NCBI RefSeq assembly: GCF_900302445.1
Contig: NZ_ONZF01000002.1
Span: 434,001-498,000, forward strand
Direction of reading: 5' to 3'
Length of the DNA stretch: 64,000 nt
Source: Palleronia abyssalis
GTDB taxonomy: Bacteria > Pseudomonadota > Alphaproteobacteria > Rhodobacterales > Rhodobacteraceae
Shown here: piece by piece, positions 42,250 through 51,391 of the stretch
Layout: each line of letters begins with the position of its first letter
Numbering within the stretch: the stretch's first letter is position 1
Position numbers and translations under genes: made by a program
Notes under the pieces: generated by a model
The model's input: only the letters and a program-made list of their open reading frames with translations
The model's database searches: none
Told to the model about the DNA's origin: nothing

Positions 42250-43107
42250 TCAGTCCGCGAGGCGGTATTCCACGATCTCGGTCTTTTGCAGGGCGAAGAA
42301 ATTGTCGTCCGAGATCATGGTCAGCCGCAGATCGCCCGTCGCATCGCGCCAGACCGCCAGCCCTTCCAGGTTGTCGTGCTGACCGGGTCTGGACGTGAGC
42401 AAGACGTCCTCATCCCGGATCTGCCGTCCTGCCAGGGTGAACCGACGCACTCGGCTGCTGAAGCCGAACACACTGCGCAAATTGCGTTCGAGCAGGTACA
42501 GCCGACCTTCATCGTCGAAGTCCAGACCTACGGGGACGAAACCGTTCCCAGCCGGCAACAACGGTCCGGGCCTCCAGTTTTCGTCCTCAAACACGAAGAC
42601 GCGAAAGCCGTCGCCTGAATTGGTTTCCGGGACCGCCCAGAGCGTGCCATCCGATGCGATGGCCAGCCCTTCGAGCCTTCGGTTATTTGGGAAGACGTCC
42701 ACCTCCTCGGGCGTCGGGAAAGAGATCGGGTCCCCGTCTGGGGTGTTATAGCGCACGAGCCCCTGGCGCCCGCCTTCCAGAGAGATCCAGATCGTTCCGT
42801 CCGGGGAGACGGCCAGACCCTCACTGTCCAGCTTGCCGGTCCCCTCATAGAGGGCAAGCGGCGTTGGCAAGCTGGCCGAAACGCCGTCGATCTGCCCATC
42901 CGGTCCACGAGAGAGACCAATCCGCGCAATCCGCCCCCGGTCAGAGATCACGGTGCCCTCGCGCCCGTCCTCCGACAGGTCGATCCCCGAATATCCGCCG
43001 TGATCCTCGACCTCGCTATCCCAGCGCCAGCTGCCCACCAGCTCGGCGGCGTCGGCGGGCAGGGCAAAGGCGAGGGCGAGGATCAGCGCGCCAGAACGGC
43101 CTGGCAT
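42250..43107 (-). CDS. Esterase-like/phytase-like beta-propeller protein
   Basis: This 285-aa secreted protein has a signal peptide (MPGRSGALILALAFALPADA) and a six-bladed-propeller-like sequence with repeats such as SEGLAVSPDGTIWISLEGG, LEGLAIASDGTLWAVPE and DNLEGLAVWRDATGDL. This matches the group annotated as esterase-like activity of phytase. The true activity is not established. The start at 43107 overlaps the mepA end by 25 bp, indicating co-transcription. Confidence 0.82.
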   Translation of the reverse strand: MPGRSGALILALAFALPADAAELVGSWRWDSEVEDHGGYSGIDLSEDGREGTVISDRGRIARIGLSRGPDGQIDGVSASLPTPLALYEGTGKLDSEGLAVSPDGTIWISLEGGRQGLVRYNTPDGDPISFPTPEEVDVFPNNRRLEGLAIASDGTLWAVPETNSGDGFRVFVFEDENWRPGPLLPAGNGFVPVGLDFDDEGRLYLLERNLRSVFGFSSRVRRFTLAGRQIRDEDVLLTSRPGQHDNLEGLAVWRDATGDLRLTMISDDNFFALQKTEIVEYRLAD

Positions 43108-43988
43108 GCTTGCGGAAGGTCGGCCATGGTCAGTTCCCGCTTGGGCTGCGGCGCGGGGGCGTTTGGGTCGCGTGGTTGCGGGGGCGGGTTCAGGATGTTC
43201 CGCACCCACTGGCGGGCATCCTCGCACCCGTCGCCCGGGGGCGGCGGATCCTGGGCCACGCAACCCGTCGCGTTGTCGGGGCACGAAAGCCGGACGTGGA
43301 AATGATAGTGATGCCCGTACCAGGGCCGCACCTTGCGCAACCAGGACCGGTCGCCCGTGGCGTTGTCGCACATGGCAACCTTGGCGCCGGGGAAGATGAA
43401 GATGCGCTCGACCCGGGGATCGGTCGCGGCGGCCTTCACAATGGTTTCCTGGAACGAAGACCATGCGCTGTTGGTGTAGGCGCCTTCGGCGCGGCGGTAG
43501 GACTTGGCACTGATGTTTTCGCGCTGGGTGCGGTTCAAGCCCAGCGTCGCGGGCATCAGCCAGATATCCGCATCCAGACCGATCTGGTGGCTGGCGTGAC
43601 CGGTCAGCATCGGCCCGCCCGACGGTTGGCTCATGTCGCCGACATAGATGCCGTTCGACGCGGGGTGCGCGGCGGCGGCGCGGCTGATGCCCTGAACGAC
43701 GTCGATGGTCTGGGGCAGCGCCCAGTTGCGGTTCCGGCTCAGGCGCATCGCCTGCCAGGTCGGGCCGGTTTCGGGCAATTGTTGTGCGCCGGCCATGCAG
43801 CCCTTGGAATAGAAGCCGTAAGGCGCGCTGGGCAGGGCGGCGGGGGTCGGCTTGTTGCCGAACAACTGCTTTGCCATGCCGCTTTGGGTCACTTCGACCC
43901 CGGCAAGGCTGGGCACGGGGATCTTGGAACTGCCGCAGGCGGTGAGCGCCACAAGGCCTAATGCGGCAAGGAAACGGGTTACACTCAT
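43083..43988 (-). CDS. mepA: Penicillin-insensitive murein endopeptidase
   Basis: This 301-aa LAS-family zinc endopeptidase cleaves D-Ala-mDAP cross-links in peptidoglycan. Metal and active-site motifs are GHASHQIGLDADIW and WYGHHYHFHVRLSCP. The N-terminus is a lipoprotein signal with lipobox LTAC (Cys near residue 18), so it is probably outer-membrane-tethered, unlike soluble E. coli MepA. ATG 43988 overlaps the MFS gene stop by 4 bp. Confidence 0.93.
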   Translation of the reverse strand: MSVTRFLAALGLVALTACGSSKIPVPSLAGVEVTQSGMAKQLFGNKPTPAALPSAPYGFYSKGCMAGAQQLPETGPTWQAMRLSRNRNWALPQTIDVVQGISRAAAAHPASNGIYVGDMSQPSGGPMLTGHASHQIGLDADIWLMPATLGLNRTQRENISAKSYRRAEGAYTNSAWSSFQETIVKAAATDPRVERIFIFPGAKVAMCDNATGDRSWLRKVRPWYGHHYHFHVRLSCPDNATGCVAQDPPPPGDGCEDARQWVRNILNPPPQPRDPNAPAPQPKRELTMADLPQACQAVLAR

Positions 43989-45319
43989 ACGACGGGATCT
44001 CCCTCGGGGTTGACCCACGCTAGCAGAATCAATCCCACCGCGAAAAGGACGATCAGGGGGGATATGCCCCATTGTTGCGATCCCGTAAGCGATGTTGCCA
44101 CACCTATCGACAGCGGGGCCAGGAATGAGGTCGCCTTTCCCGACAGCGCATAGAGGCCGAACGCCTCGGTCATCCGCGCGCGGTTGCCCTGCCGGACCAT
44201 CATCGTGCGGCTGGCCGATTGCAGCGCCCCGCCCGCCGCGCCGATGGTCGCACCGATCACCATGAACACCGTGTCGGGCAGCGACGAGTCCGGCGCCTGC
44301 GGAAGGCCGAACACCGTCTCGCGGCTGACGAAGATCGTCGCGATGACGGTCAGCATCAGGGTCGTGGTGCAGATCACGATCACCGGCATGGGTCCGAACC
44401 GTTCATCCGCGCGGCCGCCGATCCACGCGAAAAGCGCGCCTGTGACGACGGCAAGGATCCCGAACGTGCCGGTCTGCACGACCGACCAGTCGAGCACGCC
44501 CGCGGCAAAGATCGCCCCCAGCGCATAGGCCCCCGACAGCCCGTCGCGATACAACATTGACGAGATCAGGAAGGTCAGCTGCGACGGCGTTTCGGGCAGG
44601 CGGCGGATCGTCCGGCCCAGGTCGCGCAACGCGCCGCGGATGTCGACGCGGCGGGTCGTCGTCCGCGGCTCTTTCACCCACAGGAAGAACGGGATCATGA
44701 ACAGGGCATACCAGATGGCCGTGAAGGGGCCGACGAAGCGCGTCCCCTCGCGCGCCTCCGCATCCAGGCCGAACAACGGCTGAAGCCCGATCAGCGTGGT
44801 CCCCGTCGCCTCGTCTTCGGCGAACAGTAGCAGCATCATGACCAGCGCGATCAGCCCGCCCAGATAGCCGAACGCCCAGCCGGAGCCGGAGATGCGCCCG
44901 ATCGTCCCTCGCGTGGCCAGATCCGGCAGCATCGAGTTGGTGAAGATCGTCGCGAACTCCATCCCGATGAGACCGATGCCGAAGAAGAACAGCGTGCGGA
45001 TCAGGGCGAAATCCTGCGGCGCGGCGAACCACAGCGCGCCCGAGCCGATGACATACAGCGCCGAGAACCCCCAGATCCACGGCATTCGCCGGCCGCCCTG
45101 GTCCGCGATGGCCCCCAGCACCGGCGCCAGGATCGCCATGACGATCCCCGCCGCCGCGATGCCATAACCCCAGGCTGCTTGCGCTTGCGACCCGTCTTCG
45201 AGGACCGAGGCGACGTAGGGACCGAAGATGAAGGTGATCAGAAGCGTGTTATAGGGCTGGCTGGCCCAGTCGAAGAAGTACCACCCCCAAATGCGCTTGC
45301 GCGCGACTTTCTCGGCCAT
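43985..45319 (-). CDS. MFS transporter, UMF1 / Atg22-like family
   Basis: This 444-aa polytopic protein has about 12 membrane segments. The N-terminus WGWYFFDWASQPYNTLLITFIFGPY is characteristic of the UMF1 group related to vacuolar Atg22. Start ATG 45319 is chosen from the conserved N-terminus; ATGs at 45346 and 45349 are possible and no clear ribosome binding site decides. The substrate is unknown. Confidence 0.87.
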   Translation of the reverse strand: MAEKVARKRIWGWYFFDWASQPYNTLLITFIFGPYVASVLEDGSQAQAAWGYGIAAAGIVMAILAPVLGAIADQGGRRMPWIWGFSALYVIGSGALWFAAPQDFALIRTLFFFGIGLIGMEFATIFTNSMLPDLATRGTIGRISGSGWAFGYLGGLIALVMMLLLFAEDEATGTTLIGLQPLFGLDAEAREGTRFVGPFTAIWYALFMIPFFLWVKEPRTTTRRVDIRGALRDLGRTIRRLPETPSQLTFLISSMLYRDGLSGAYALGAIFAAGVLDWSVVQTGTFGILAVVTGALFAWIGGRADERFGPMPVIVICTTTLMLTVIATIFVSRETVFGLPQAPDSSLPDTVFMVIGATIGAAGGALQSASRTMMVRQGNRARMTEAFGLYALSGKATSFLAPLSIGVATSLTGSQQWGISPLIVLFAVGLILLAWVNPEGDPVV

Positions 45320-45376
45320 GCCCGCCCCCGCCCGTTTCGCGCGCATCAAACACGCGCGGGCGCATCCGGCAAAGGG

Positions 45377-45913
45377 TTATTCGGCCATCGGGGGCCAGGG
45401 GCGGTGATCGTCCGCCTCGGCCCACCGTGTGACCCAATCGGGCAGGGCGGGGCTTTCGCGGCTGCCCATGGCCTCGGCGGCCTCGGACATGGGGATCATG
45501 CGCTTGCGATCGGTCACGGCGGTGCGCAGCAGGACGTGGCTGGTGCATTCGCCATCCGTGTCTCTGAACATCGCCTGTTCGATATACAGGAACTTGGCGT
45601 CCCAGCCGACGATGCGGCTGCGCATCTGGACCTTGTGGAACATCTGCACCCGGCGGCGATAGCGCACGCTGGCCCCCGCCACGGTGCCGACCCAACCCTT
45701 CTTGCGCATGAACCCCACGACGCCCACCCGGTTGAACAGGACCAGCCGCCCCAGATCGTAGAGCGTCAGAGTGCGTCCGTTGTTCAGTTCGGCCCACATG
45801 TCGATGTCGATGGGCCAGATGCGATGGTGGCTGACATGCGTCTCGAACAGTCCCAGCGCTGGGGCGCTGCGGTGCACGAACAATTCCTTGGCGAAACGCA
45901 GGATCGGATACAT
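45377..45913 (-). CDS. Acyl-CoA thioesterase family protein (4HBT-like)
   Basis: This 178-aa protein has a hot-dog-fold layout: WPIDIDMWAELNNGRTLTLYDLGR is the equivalent of the usual D-x-x-x-H-x-N segment of 4-hydroxybenzoyl-CoA-thioesterase-like proteins, followed by GASVRYRRRVQMF. It may hydrolyse an acyl-CoA; the substrate is unknown. It reads toward the MFS gene with 57 bp between. Confidence 0.75.
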   Translation of the reverse strand: MYPILRFAKELFVHRSAPALGLFETHVSHHRIWPIDIDMWAELNNGRTLTLYDLGRLVLFNRVGVVGFMRKKGWVGTVAGASVRYRRRVQMFHKVQMRSRIVGWDAKFLYIEQAMFRDTDGECTSHVLLRTAVTDRKRMIPMSEAAEAMGSRESPALPDWVTRWAEADDHRPWPPMAE

Positions 45914-46025
45914 CTTCAGCCCCCATTAACCCTGCGGCGAGGTGGCCTGCCGCGCGCCAGCGGTCAAGTCTTGCCGCAGGGGGTGTCGGTGGTTACGTAG
46001 CGACGGACGCAAGACAGGGACCCCA

Positions 46026-46313
46026 ATGCTCTCGGTAATCCAGATCCTTCTCCTGATCCTCGACGTGGTGTGGTTCATCATGATCGCCCACATCATCATG
46101 TCGTGGCTGATAAACTTCCAGGTGCTGAACCTGCGCCAGCCGCTGGTGGCGCAAATCTGGGACGGCCTGAACCGTCTTCTGGAACCGCTCTACGGCCCGA
46201 TCCGCCGAATCCTTCCGCCGATGGGGGGGCTCGATCTTGCGCCGCTGGTGGCGCTGATCGCCGTCTATGCCCTGCGGATCATCCTGATGAACAACGCGCC
46301 CGCCTTCTACTGA
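46026..46313 (+). CDS. YggT family membrane protein
   Basis: This 95-aa protein has two hydrophobic segments (about residues 4-28 and 68-90) separated by the conserved PLYGPIRRILPPMGGLDLAP motif. YggT proteins are linked to osmotic or cell-division functions in various bacteria, without a settled role. ATG 46026 follows CAGGGA. Confidence 0.9.
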   Translation: MLSVIQILLLILDVVWFIMIAHIIMSWLINFQVLNLRQPLVAQIWDGLNRLLEPLYGPIRRILPPMGGLDLAPLVALIAVYALRIILMNNAPAFY

Positions 46314-46394
46314 CGACTGCGGCCCGCGCTTGTTCCCCGAGTCCCGATATGGGATCGGGGGCGACGCGCCGCGACAAACCTCAGGGACAGGCCC

Positions 46395-48437
46395 ATGCCA
46401 GAGCCACAGGCGATCCTCGCCTCCGTTTTCGGATTCTCGGATTTCCGCCCGGGCCAGGGAGAGATCGTCGAGGCCGTGACGGCGGGGGAGCCGGTGCTGG
46501 CCATCATGCCCACGGGTGGCGGCAAGTCGCTGTGTTACCAACTGCCCGCGCTGCTGCGCGACGGGGTGACGCTGGTCGTCTCTCCCCTGATCGCCCTGAT
46601 GCGCGATCAGGTCCGGGGCTTGCAGGAAGCGGGGGTCGCCGCCGGCGCCCTGACCTCGGCCAATACCGAGGATGAGACGCGCGCGATCTTCGATCAGCTC
46701 GAGTCGGGCACGCTGAAGCTGCTCTACCTCGCGCCCGAACGCCTGGGCTCGGCCGCCGGGATGTTGAGGCGCGCCAATGTCAGCCTGATCGCCGTGGACG
46801 AGGCGCATTGCGTCAGCCAATGGGGCCACGATTTCCGCCCCGACTACCTGCGCATCGGTGAGCTGCGCCGCAGCCTGGGCGTGCCGCTGGCCGCCTTCAC
46901 CGCGACCGCCGACGCCGAGACGCGCGATGAAATCGTCACCCGCCTCTTCGACGGGGTGGAACCCCGGATGTTCCTGCGGGGCTTCGACCGGCCGAACATC
47001 CACCTGGCCTTCCGCCCCAAGGACAAGCCGCGCCAGCAAATCCTGTCCTTCGCCGCTGCCCGCAAGGGGCAGTCTGGCATCGTTTATTGCGGCACCCGGG
47101 CCAAGACCGAAGGGCTGGCCGACGCACTGGGCCGCGAGGGGCACGCCGCGGCCGCCTATCACGGCGGGATGGAGGCCGAGCAGCGCCGTCATGTCGAAAC
47201 CCGGTTCGCGGTCGAGGACGGTCTGATCGTTTGTGCCACCGTGGCCTTCGGGATGGGCGTGGACAAGCCGGACATCCGTTGGGTCGCCCATGCCGACCTG
47301 CCGAAATCCATCGAGTCCTATTACCAGGAGATCGGCCGCGCCGGGCGCGACGGTGCCCCGGCCGAGACGATGACCCTCTACGGTCCCGACGACATCCGCT
47401 TGCGCCGATCCCAGATCGACGAGGGGCTTGCCCCGCCGGAACGCAAATCCGCCGATCACGGGCGGCTGAACGCGCTTCTGGGCCTGGCCGAGGCGCTGGG
47501 CTGCCGACGTCAGCGTTTGCTGTCCTATTTCGGGGAAACGGCCGAGCCGTGCGGGAATTGCGACCTGTGCGACCGGCCGCCCGACACGTTCGATGGGACC
47601 GAGGCGGTGCGCATGGCCCTGTCGGCCATCCTGCGCACCGGCGAGTATTTCGGCGCGGGCCACCTGATCGACGTGCTGACAGGGCGGCAGACCGAAAAGG
47701 TCAAGCAGCGCAGCCATGACGACCTGCCGACCTTCGGCGTGGGTCGGGCGACGCAGCCCCGGCAATGGCAGGCGATCTTCCGGCAGATGATGGGCCTTGA
47801 CCTCGTGCGCCCCGATCCCGAACGCCACGGGGCGCTGCGCATGACCGAGGCCGCGCGCCCCGTCCTGCGCGGCGAGGACAGCGTGACCCTTCGCCGCGAC
47901 GTGCTGACCGCGACCGATCGGCCGGCGGCGAAGGCACTGGTCTCGGACGAGGATGCGCCGCTTCTGTCGGCGCTGAAGGCCAAGCGCCGCGCCCTGGCCG
48001 AGGCGCAGCGCGTTCCGGCCTATGTCATATTCACGGACAAGACCCTGATCGAGATGGCCGAGACGCGGCCCGATACGCTTGACGCCATGGCCCGGATCGG
48101 TGGTGTCGGGGCCACCAAGCTGGAACGGTATGGTGCCCAGTTCCTCGAGGTGATCGCGGGCGAAGTCCAGATGCCGCACCCGGCGCGGCGAAAGCTGGCC
48201 GGACAGGCATCGGGCGCCATCTACGACCGGCTTCTGGAGGCGCAGGCCGACCTTGCGCGGGGCGAAGACGGCACCGGCAAACCCCTGTCCTGCACGGCCG
48301 GCACGTTACGCTGGATCGCCGAACGGCGCCCCGACACGCGCGAGTTTCTAGCCCGTGCCCCCGGCCTGAACGAGCCCAAGCTGGACCGGTTCGGGGACGC
48401 GTTCCTCGAGATCGTCCGCGACACCGGGCCGGGTTGA
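46395..48437 (+). CDS. recQ: ATP-dependent DNA helicase RecQ
   Basis: This 680-aa superfamily-2 3'-5' helicase has Walker A MPTGGGKSLCYQLPAL, the DEAH box VDEAHCVSQWGHDFRPDY and motif VI QEIGRAGRDG. The zinc-binding Cys cluster in the RQC region is C-x16-C-x2-C-x2-C (CRRQR to DLC). Two C-terminal HRDC-like segments (about residues 520-595 and 600-680) are visible. It acts in recombination and replication-fork repair. Confidence 0.96.
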   Translation: MPEPQAILASVFGFSDFRPGQGEIVEAVTAGEPVLAIMPTGGGKSLCYQLPALLRDGVTLVVSPLIALMRDQVRGLQEAGVAAGALTSANTEDETRAIFDQLESGTLKLLYLAPERLGSAAGMLRRANVSLIAVDEAHCVSQWGHDFRPDYLRIGELRRSLGVPLAAFTATADAETRDEIVTRLFDGVEPRMFLRGFDRPNIHLAFRPKDKPRQQILSFAAARKGQSGIVYCGTRAKTEGLADALGREGHAAAAYHGGMEAEQRRHVETRFAVEDGLIVCATVAFGMGVDKPDIRWVAHADLPKSIESYYQEIGRAGRDGAPAETMTLYGPDDIRLRRSQIDEGLAPPERKSADHGRLNALLGLAEALGCRRQRLLSYFGETAEPCGNCDLCDRPPDTFDGTEAVRMALSAILRTGEYFGAGHLIDVLTGRQTEKVKQRSHDDLPTFGVGRATQPRQWQAIFRQMMGLDLVRPDPERHGALRMTEAARPVLRGEDSVTLRRDVLTATDRPAAKALVSDEDAPLLSALKAKRRALAEAQRVPAYVIFTDKTLIEMAETRPDTLDAMARIGGVGATKLERYGAQFLEVIAGEVQMPHPARRKLAGQASGAIYDRLLEAQADLARGEDGTGKPLSCTAGTLRWIAERRPDTREFLARAPGLNEPKLDRFGDAFLEIVRDTGPG

Positions 48438-48489
48438 GCTTTGCGCGGCGCCGGGGCATATCCCCGTCCCGCGATCCAAGGAGGTGTGC

Positions 48490-49251
48490 GTGCTGATCCT
48501 GTTGTCCCCGGCGAAGAACCTGAACGAGGCGCGTGCCGCTGGCCATGCGACCACCACACCGCGGTTCCTGAACGAGGCCAGGGAACTGGTCGACGTCGCC
48601 CGCACGTGGTCTGCGGCTGACATCGCCGAATTGATGAAGGTCTCCCCCGCGATTGCGGAACTGAACGCGGACCGTTTCGCGGACTGGTCCCCGCATGATC
48701 GGGAAGGGGCCTCGGCGGGCCTGATGTTCGACGGCGACGTCTACAAGCACCTGGACCTGCCTACCCTCGACGCGCCCGCCCGTGATGCGGCGGACCGACG
48801 ACTGCGGATCCTGTCCGGGCTTTACGGTCTGTTGCGCCCGGCCGACGCGATCGCCCCCTACAGGCTTGAGATGGGGCGGAAATTGCCAGGTCATCCGGCG
48901 GGAACACTCTACCGCTTCTGGGGCGACAAGATCGCCCGCGCCGTGGTCGATGACTGCCGCAGCTTGGGTGTCGATGTGGTCCTGAACCTGGCTTCCTCTG
49001 AATACGCGAAGGCCGTCGACCGGGGGGCGCTGAATGACCTGACCATCATCGAACCGCGCTTCGAGGAAGAGCGCGGAGGAAAGCGCAAGGTCGTGGCCGT
49101 CTCGGCCAAGCGGGCGCGAGGGGCCATGGCGCGCTGGGTGCTTGAAACGGGGGCCAGCACGCCGGCCGACCTGACCGGGTTCGATGTCGGCGGTCATGCC
49201 TTCGACGCCGAGGCATCGACAGAGGGCCGTCCGGTCTTTCTGCGCGCCTGA
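48490..49251 (+). CDS. yaaA: Peroxide stress protein YaaA (DUF328/UPF0246)
   Basis: This 253-aa protein has family signatures LILLSPAKNLN at the N-terminus, LSGLYGLLRPADAIAPYRLEMG and NLASSEYAKAV. In E. coli YaaA limits free iron during peroxide stress and binds DNA. I chose GTG 48490 because AAGGAGG (48478-48484) would overlap the in-frame GTG at 48484. It is convergent with the kinase gene, with 4 bp between stops. Confidence 0.93.
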   Translation: MLILLSPAKNLNEARAAGHATTTPRFLNEARELVDVARTWSAADIAELMKVSPAIAELNADRFADWSPHDREGASAGLMFDGDVYKHLDLPTLDAPARDAADRRLRILSGLYGLLRPADAIAPYRLEMGRKLPGHPAGTLYRFWGDKIARAVVDDCRSLGVDVVLNLASSEYAKAVDRGALNDLTIIEPRFEEERGGKRKVVAVSAKRARGAMARWVLETGASTPADLTGFDVGGHAFDAEASTEGRPVFLRA

Positions 49252-49255
49252 ACCG

Positions 49256-51325
49256 TCAGGTCGTTTCGGCCAGTCCGGCGGTTGCGGCCTCGACCTCTTC
49301 TGCCAGCACCGCGCGGCTCAGCGGTTTGGTCAGTACCCGGTCAATACCCGCGTCGTGCATTCTCTGGGTGTCGGTGGGGTGCGCGTGCGCCGTCATGGCG
49401 ACGATCCGCAGCGGCGATGCACCGGCGTCCCGCTCCTGTGCCCGGATGCGGCGGGTCATCTCGCACCCGTCCATGTCGGGCATAGAAATGTCCGTCAACA
49501 GAAGGTCCGGCCGCTGAGACCGTATTTGCGCCAGACAATCCTCCGCGCGCTCGACCATCGTGATTTCCGCCTCAAAAGGTTCCAACAGCTTCTTAAGGAC
49601 CAACCGGTTCGTCGCGTTGTCCTCAGCCGCCAGGATTCTGAGCATACGCGGCACCGGGGCGGCGTCTGCCTCGCTGGAAACGGGCAACGTCACCTCGAAG
49701 ATCGACCCGCCGCAGTCCCGCGGTCTGTAGACGATGGACCCGTCCATCCGCTCGACCAGCTTGCGGCAGATCGCCAGGCCCAGACCGCTACCATCATGCG
49801 AACGGTCCGCCCCGTCTTCGCCCTGAACGAACCCCTCGAAAATCGTGGCGGCCCGGTGGTCAGGGATCCCCGGACCGGTATCCTGGACCGCGATACGCAG
49901 ATCCCCCCCGTCGACGGCGCACCGAACGGTGACACCGCCGCTGTCGGTGAATTTCACGGCATTGCCCAGCAGGATCGCCAGAACCTGCCGAAGCCGTCTG
50001 GCATCGCCCACGCATTCGGGAAGGGGGGGGCAGTAGATGTCCAATGCCAGCCCGCGCTGCGCGGCTTCGGCCCGGAAGACCTCGGCCACGTCGCGCAGCA
50101 GGGCGGCGGCGTCGAAAGGCGCGATCGCCAGGTCGATCTGGCCCGCCTCGGCGCGCGAAAACTCCAGAACGTCGTCGAGGAGCGACATCAGGCCGCCCGC
50201 CGAACTGCGCAGCGTGCCGAGCATCTCTTTCTGATCGGAGTCGAGGTTCGTTTCCAGCAGCATGTCGGCCATGCCCACGAGGCCGTTCATCGGTGTCCGG
50301 ATCTCGTGGCTCATGTTCGACAGGAACGCGGCCTTGGCGCGGGCTGCGGCTTCGGCGGCTTCTGCCAACCTCTCCAACTCAAGCTGCTGCGTCTTGGCGT
50401 CCGTAATATCGAGGTGAAAGCCGACATGCCCGCCATCCGGCAGTTCCACGTCCAGCGCGCGGATCCACCGACCGTTGGCCAGGCGTTCCTCGACCGGCTC
50501 TGCGTCGGCACGGCGGTCGAGCCACTGGTCGAGCCAGTCCTCCTCTCGGTCCTTGGCGGCGGGAAACAGTCCCCGCGCCAGCCCACGCCGCAGGATGTCG
50601 GCGAATTGGGTCCCGGTCGGAAGGGCGACCCCGGCGCCGACATAGGCTGACCGGAATTCCGCGTTGGACAGGACCACCCGGTCGGCAGCATCGGTCATGA
50701 CGAACCCGTCGGGCAGGGATTCTATGGCGGTGGACAAGCGGATCATGTCGGACTGGTCCATCACCAGCGTGACGAACCCCCCGGTCGACAGACGCTGTGA
50801 AGTGACTCGAAGGAACCGCCCGTCCCAATGGCGTACCAGGCGATCGGGAACGCTGTCGCCGCGGATGGTCGAGACCATGCGGCTGACCCAGCTCGCCGGA
50901 TCGTCGCCACCGGTATCGGCGACCCCTTCCTCGACGAGAATTTCGAGCATACGCCGGTAGGAGATGCCCGGCCTGATTTCGTCGATCTCGCCCAGGAAGC
51001 GAAAATAGGCATCATTCGCAATCACCAGATGGTCGTCCGCACCCCAGATCGCGAAGCCATTCGCAAGTGTCTGGACGGCAGCCCAAAGGATCATCTGATC
51101 CGGCGCCGCACCGCCTTGCGGCGTCGGTGGAGGCAGGGGCGCTGCCTCGATCGGGCGCCGGGCATCCTGGCGCTTCTCCGCGATCTCGCGATTCAGGCGG
51201 CGCGACGTCTCTTCAAGGCGCGCGATCTTCTCGGTGAGCTCACGCTCCCGTTTTGCAGCCATTCGTTCCGAGGCAAGCCGCGCGCGGCGCTCCCGCTCGG
51301 CGCTCAGCCCCTTGTCGTGCAACAT
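49256..51325 (-). CDS. Hybrid sensor histidine kinase / response regulator
   Basis: This 689-aa soluble protein has, in order, an N-terminal coiled coil (about 1-60) and two PAS domains (about 78-190 and 195-320). HisKA follows with NMSHEIRTPMNG (His near 341), then HATPase with DTGPGIPDH and GSGLGLAICRKLV, and a C-terminal receiver (about 555-680) with phospho-acceptor Asp in LLLTDISMPDMDG. There is no membrane segment, so it senses a cytoplasmic signal. A separate phosphotransfer protein is expected but not adjacent. Confidence 0.92.
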   Translation of the reverse strand: MLHDKGLSAERERRARLASERMAAKRERELTEKIARLEETSRRLNREIAEKRQDARRPIEAAPLPPPTPQGGAAPDQMILWAAVQTLANGFAIWGADDHLVIANDAYFRFLGEIDEIRPGISYRRMLEILVEEGVADTGGDDPASWVSRMVSTIRGDSVPDRLVRHWDGRFLRVTSQRLSTGGFVTLVMDQSDMIRLSTAIESLPDGFVMTDAADRVVLSNAEFRSAYVGAGVALPTGTQFADILRRGLARGLFPAAKDREEDWLDQWLDRRADAEPVEERLANGRWIRALDVELPDGGHVGFHLDITDAKTQQLELERLAEAAEAAARAKAAFLSNMSHEIRTPMNGLVGMADMLLETNLDSDQKEMLGTLRSSAGGLMSLLDDVLEFSRAEAGQIDLAIAPFDAAALLRDVAEVFRAEAAQRGLALDIYCPPLPECVGDARRLRQVLAILLGNAVKFTDSGGVTVRCAVDGGDLRIAVQDTGPGIPDHRAATIFEGFVQGEDGADRSHDGSGLGLAICRKLVERMDGSIVYRPRDCGGSIFEVTLPVSSEADAAPVPRMLRILAAEDNATNRLVLKKLLEPFEAEITMVERAEDCLAQIRSQRPDLLLTDISMPDMDGCEMTRRIRAQERDAGASPLRIVAMTAHAHPTDTQRMHDAGIDRVLTKPLSRAVLAEEVEAATAGLAETT

Positions 51326-51391
51326 CGCGCCACCACAGTTTGGATGGCGCGAGTGTGCGCAAGCGGATGTTAAGGCGACGTGAAGACCGGA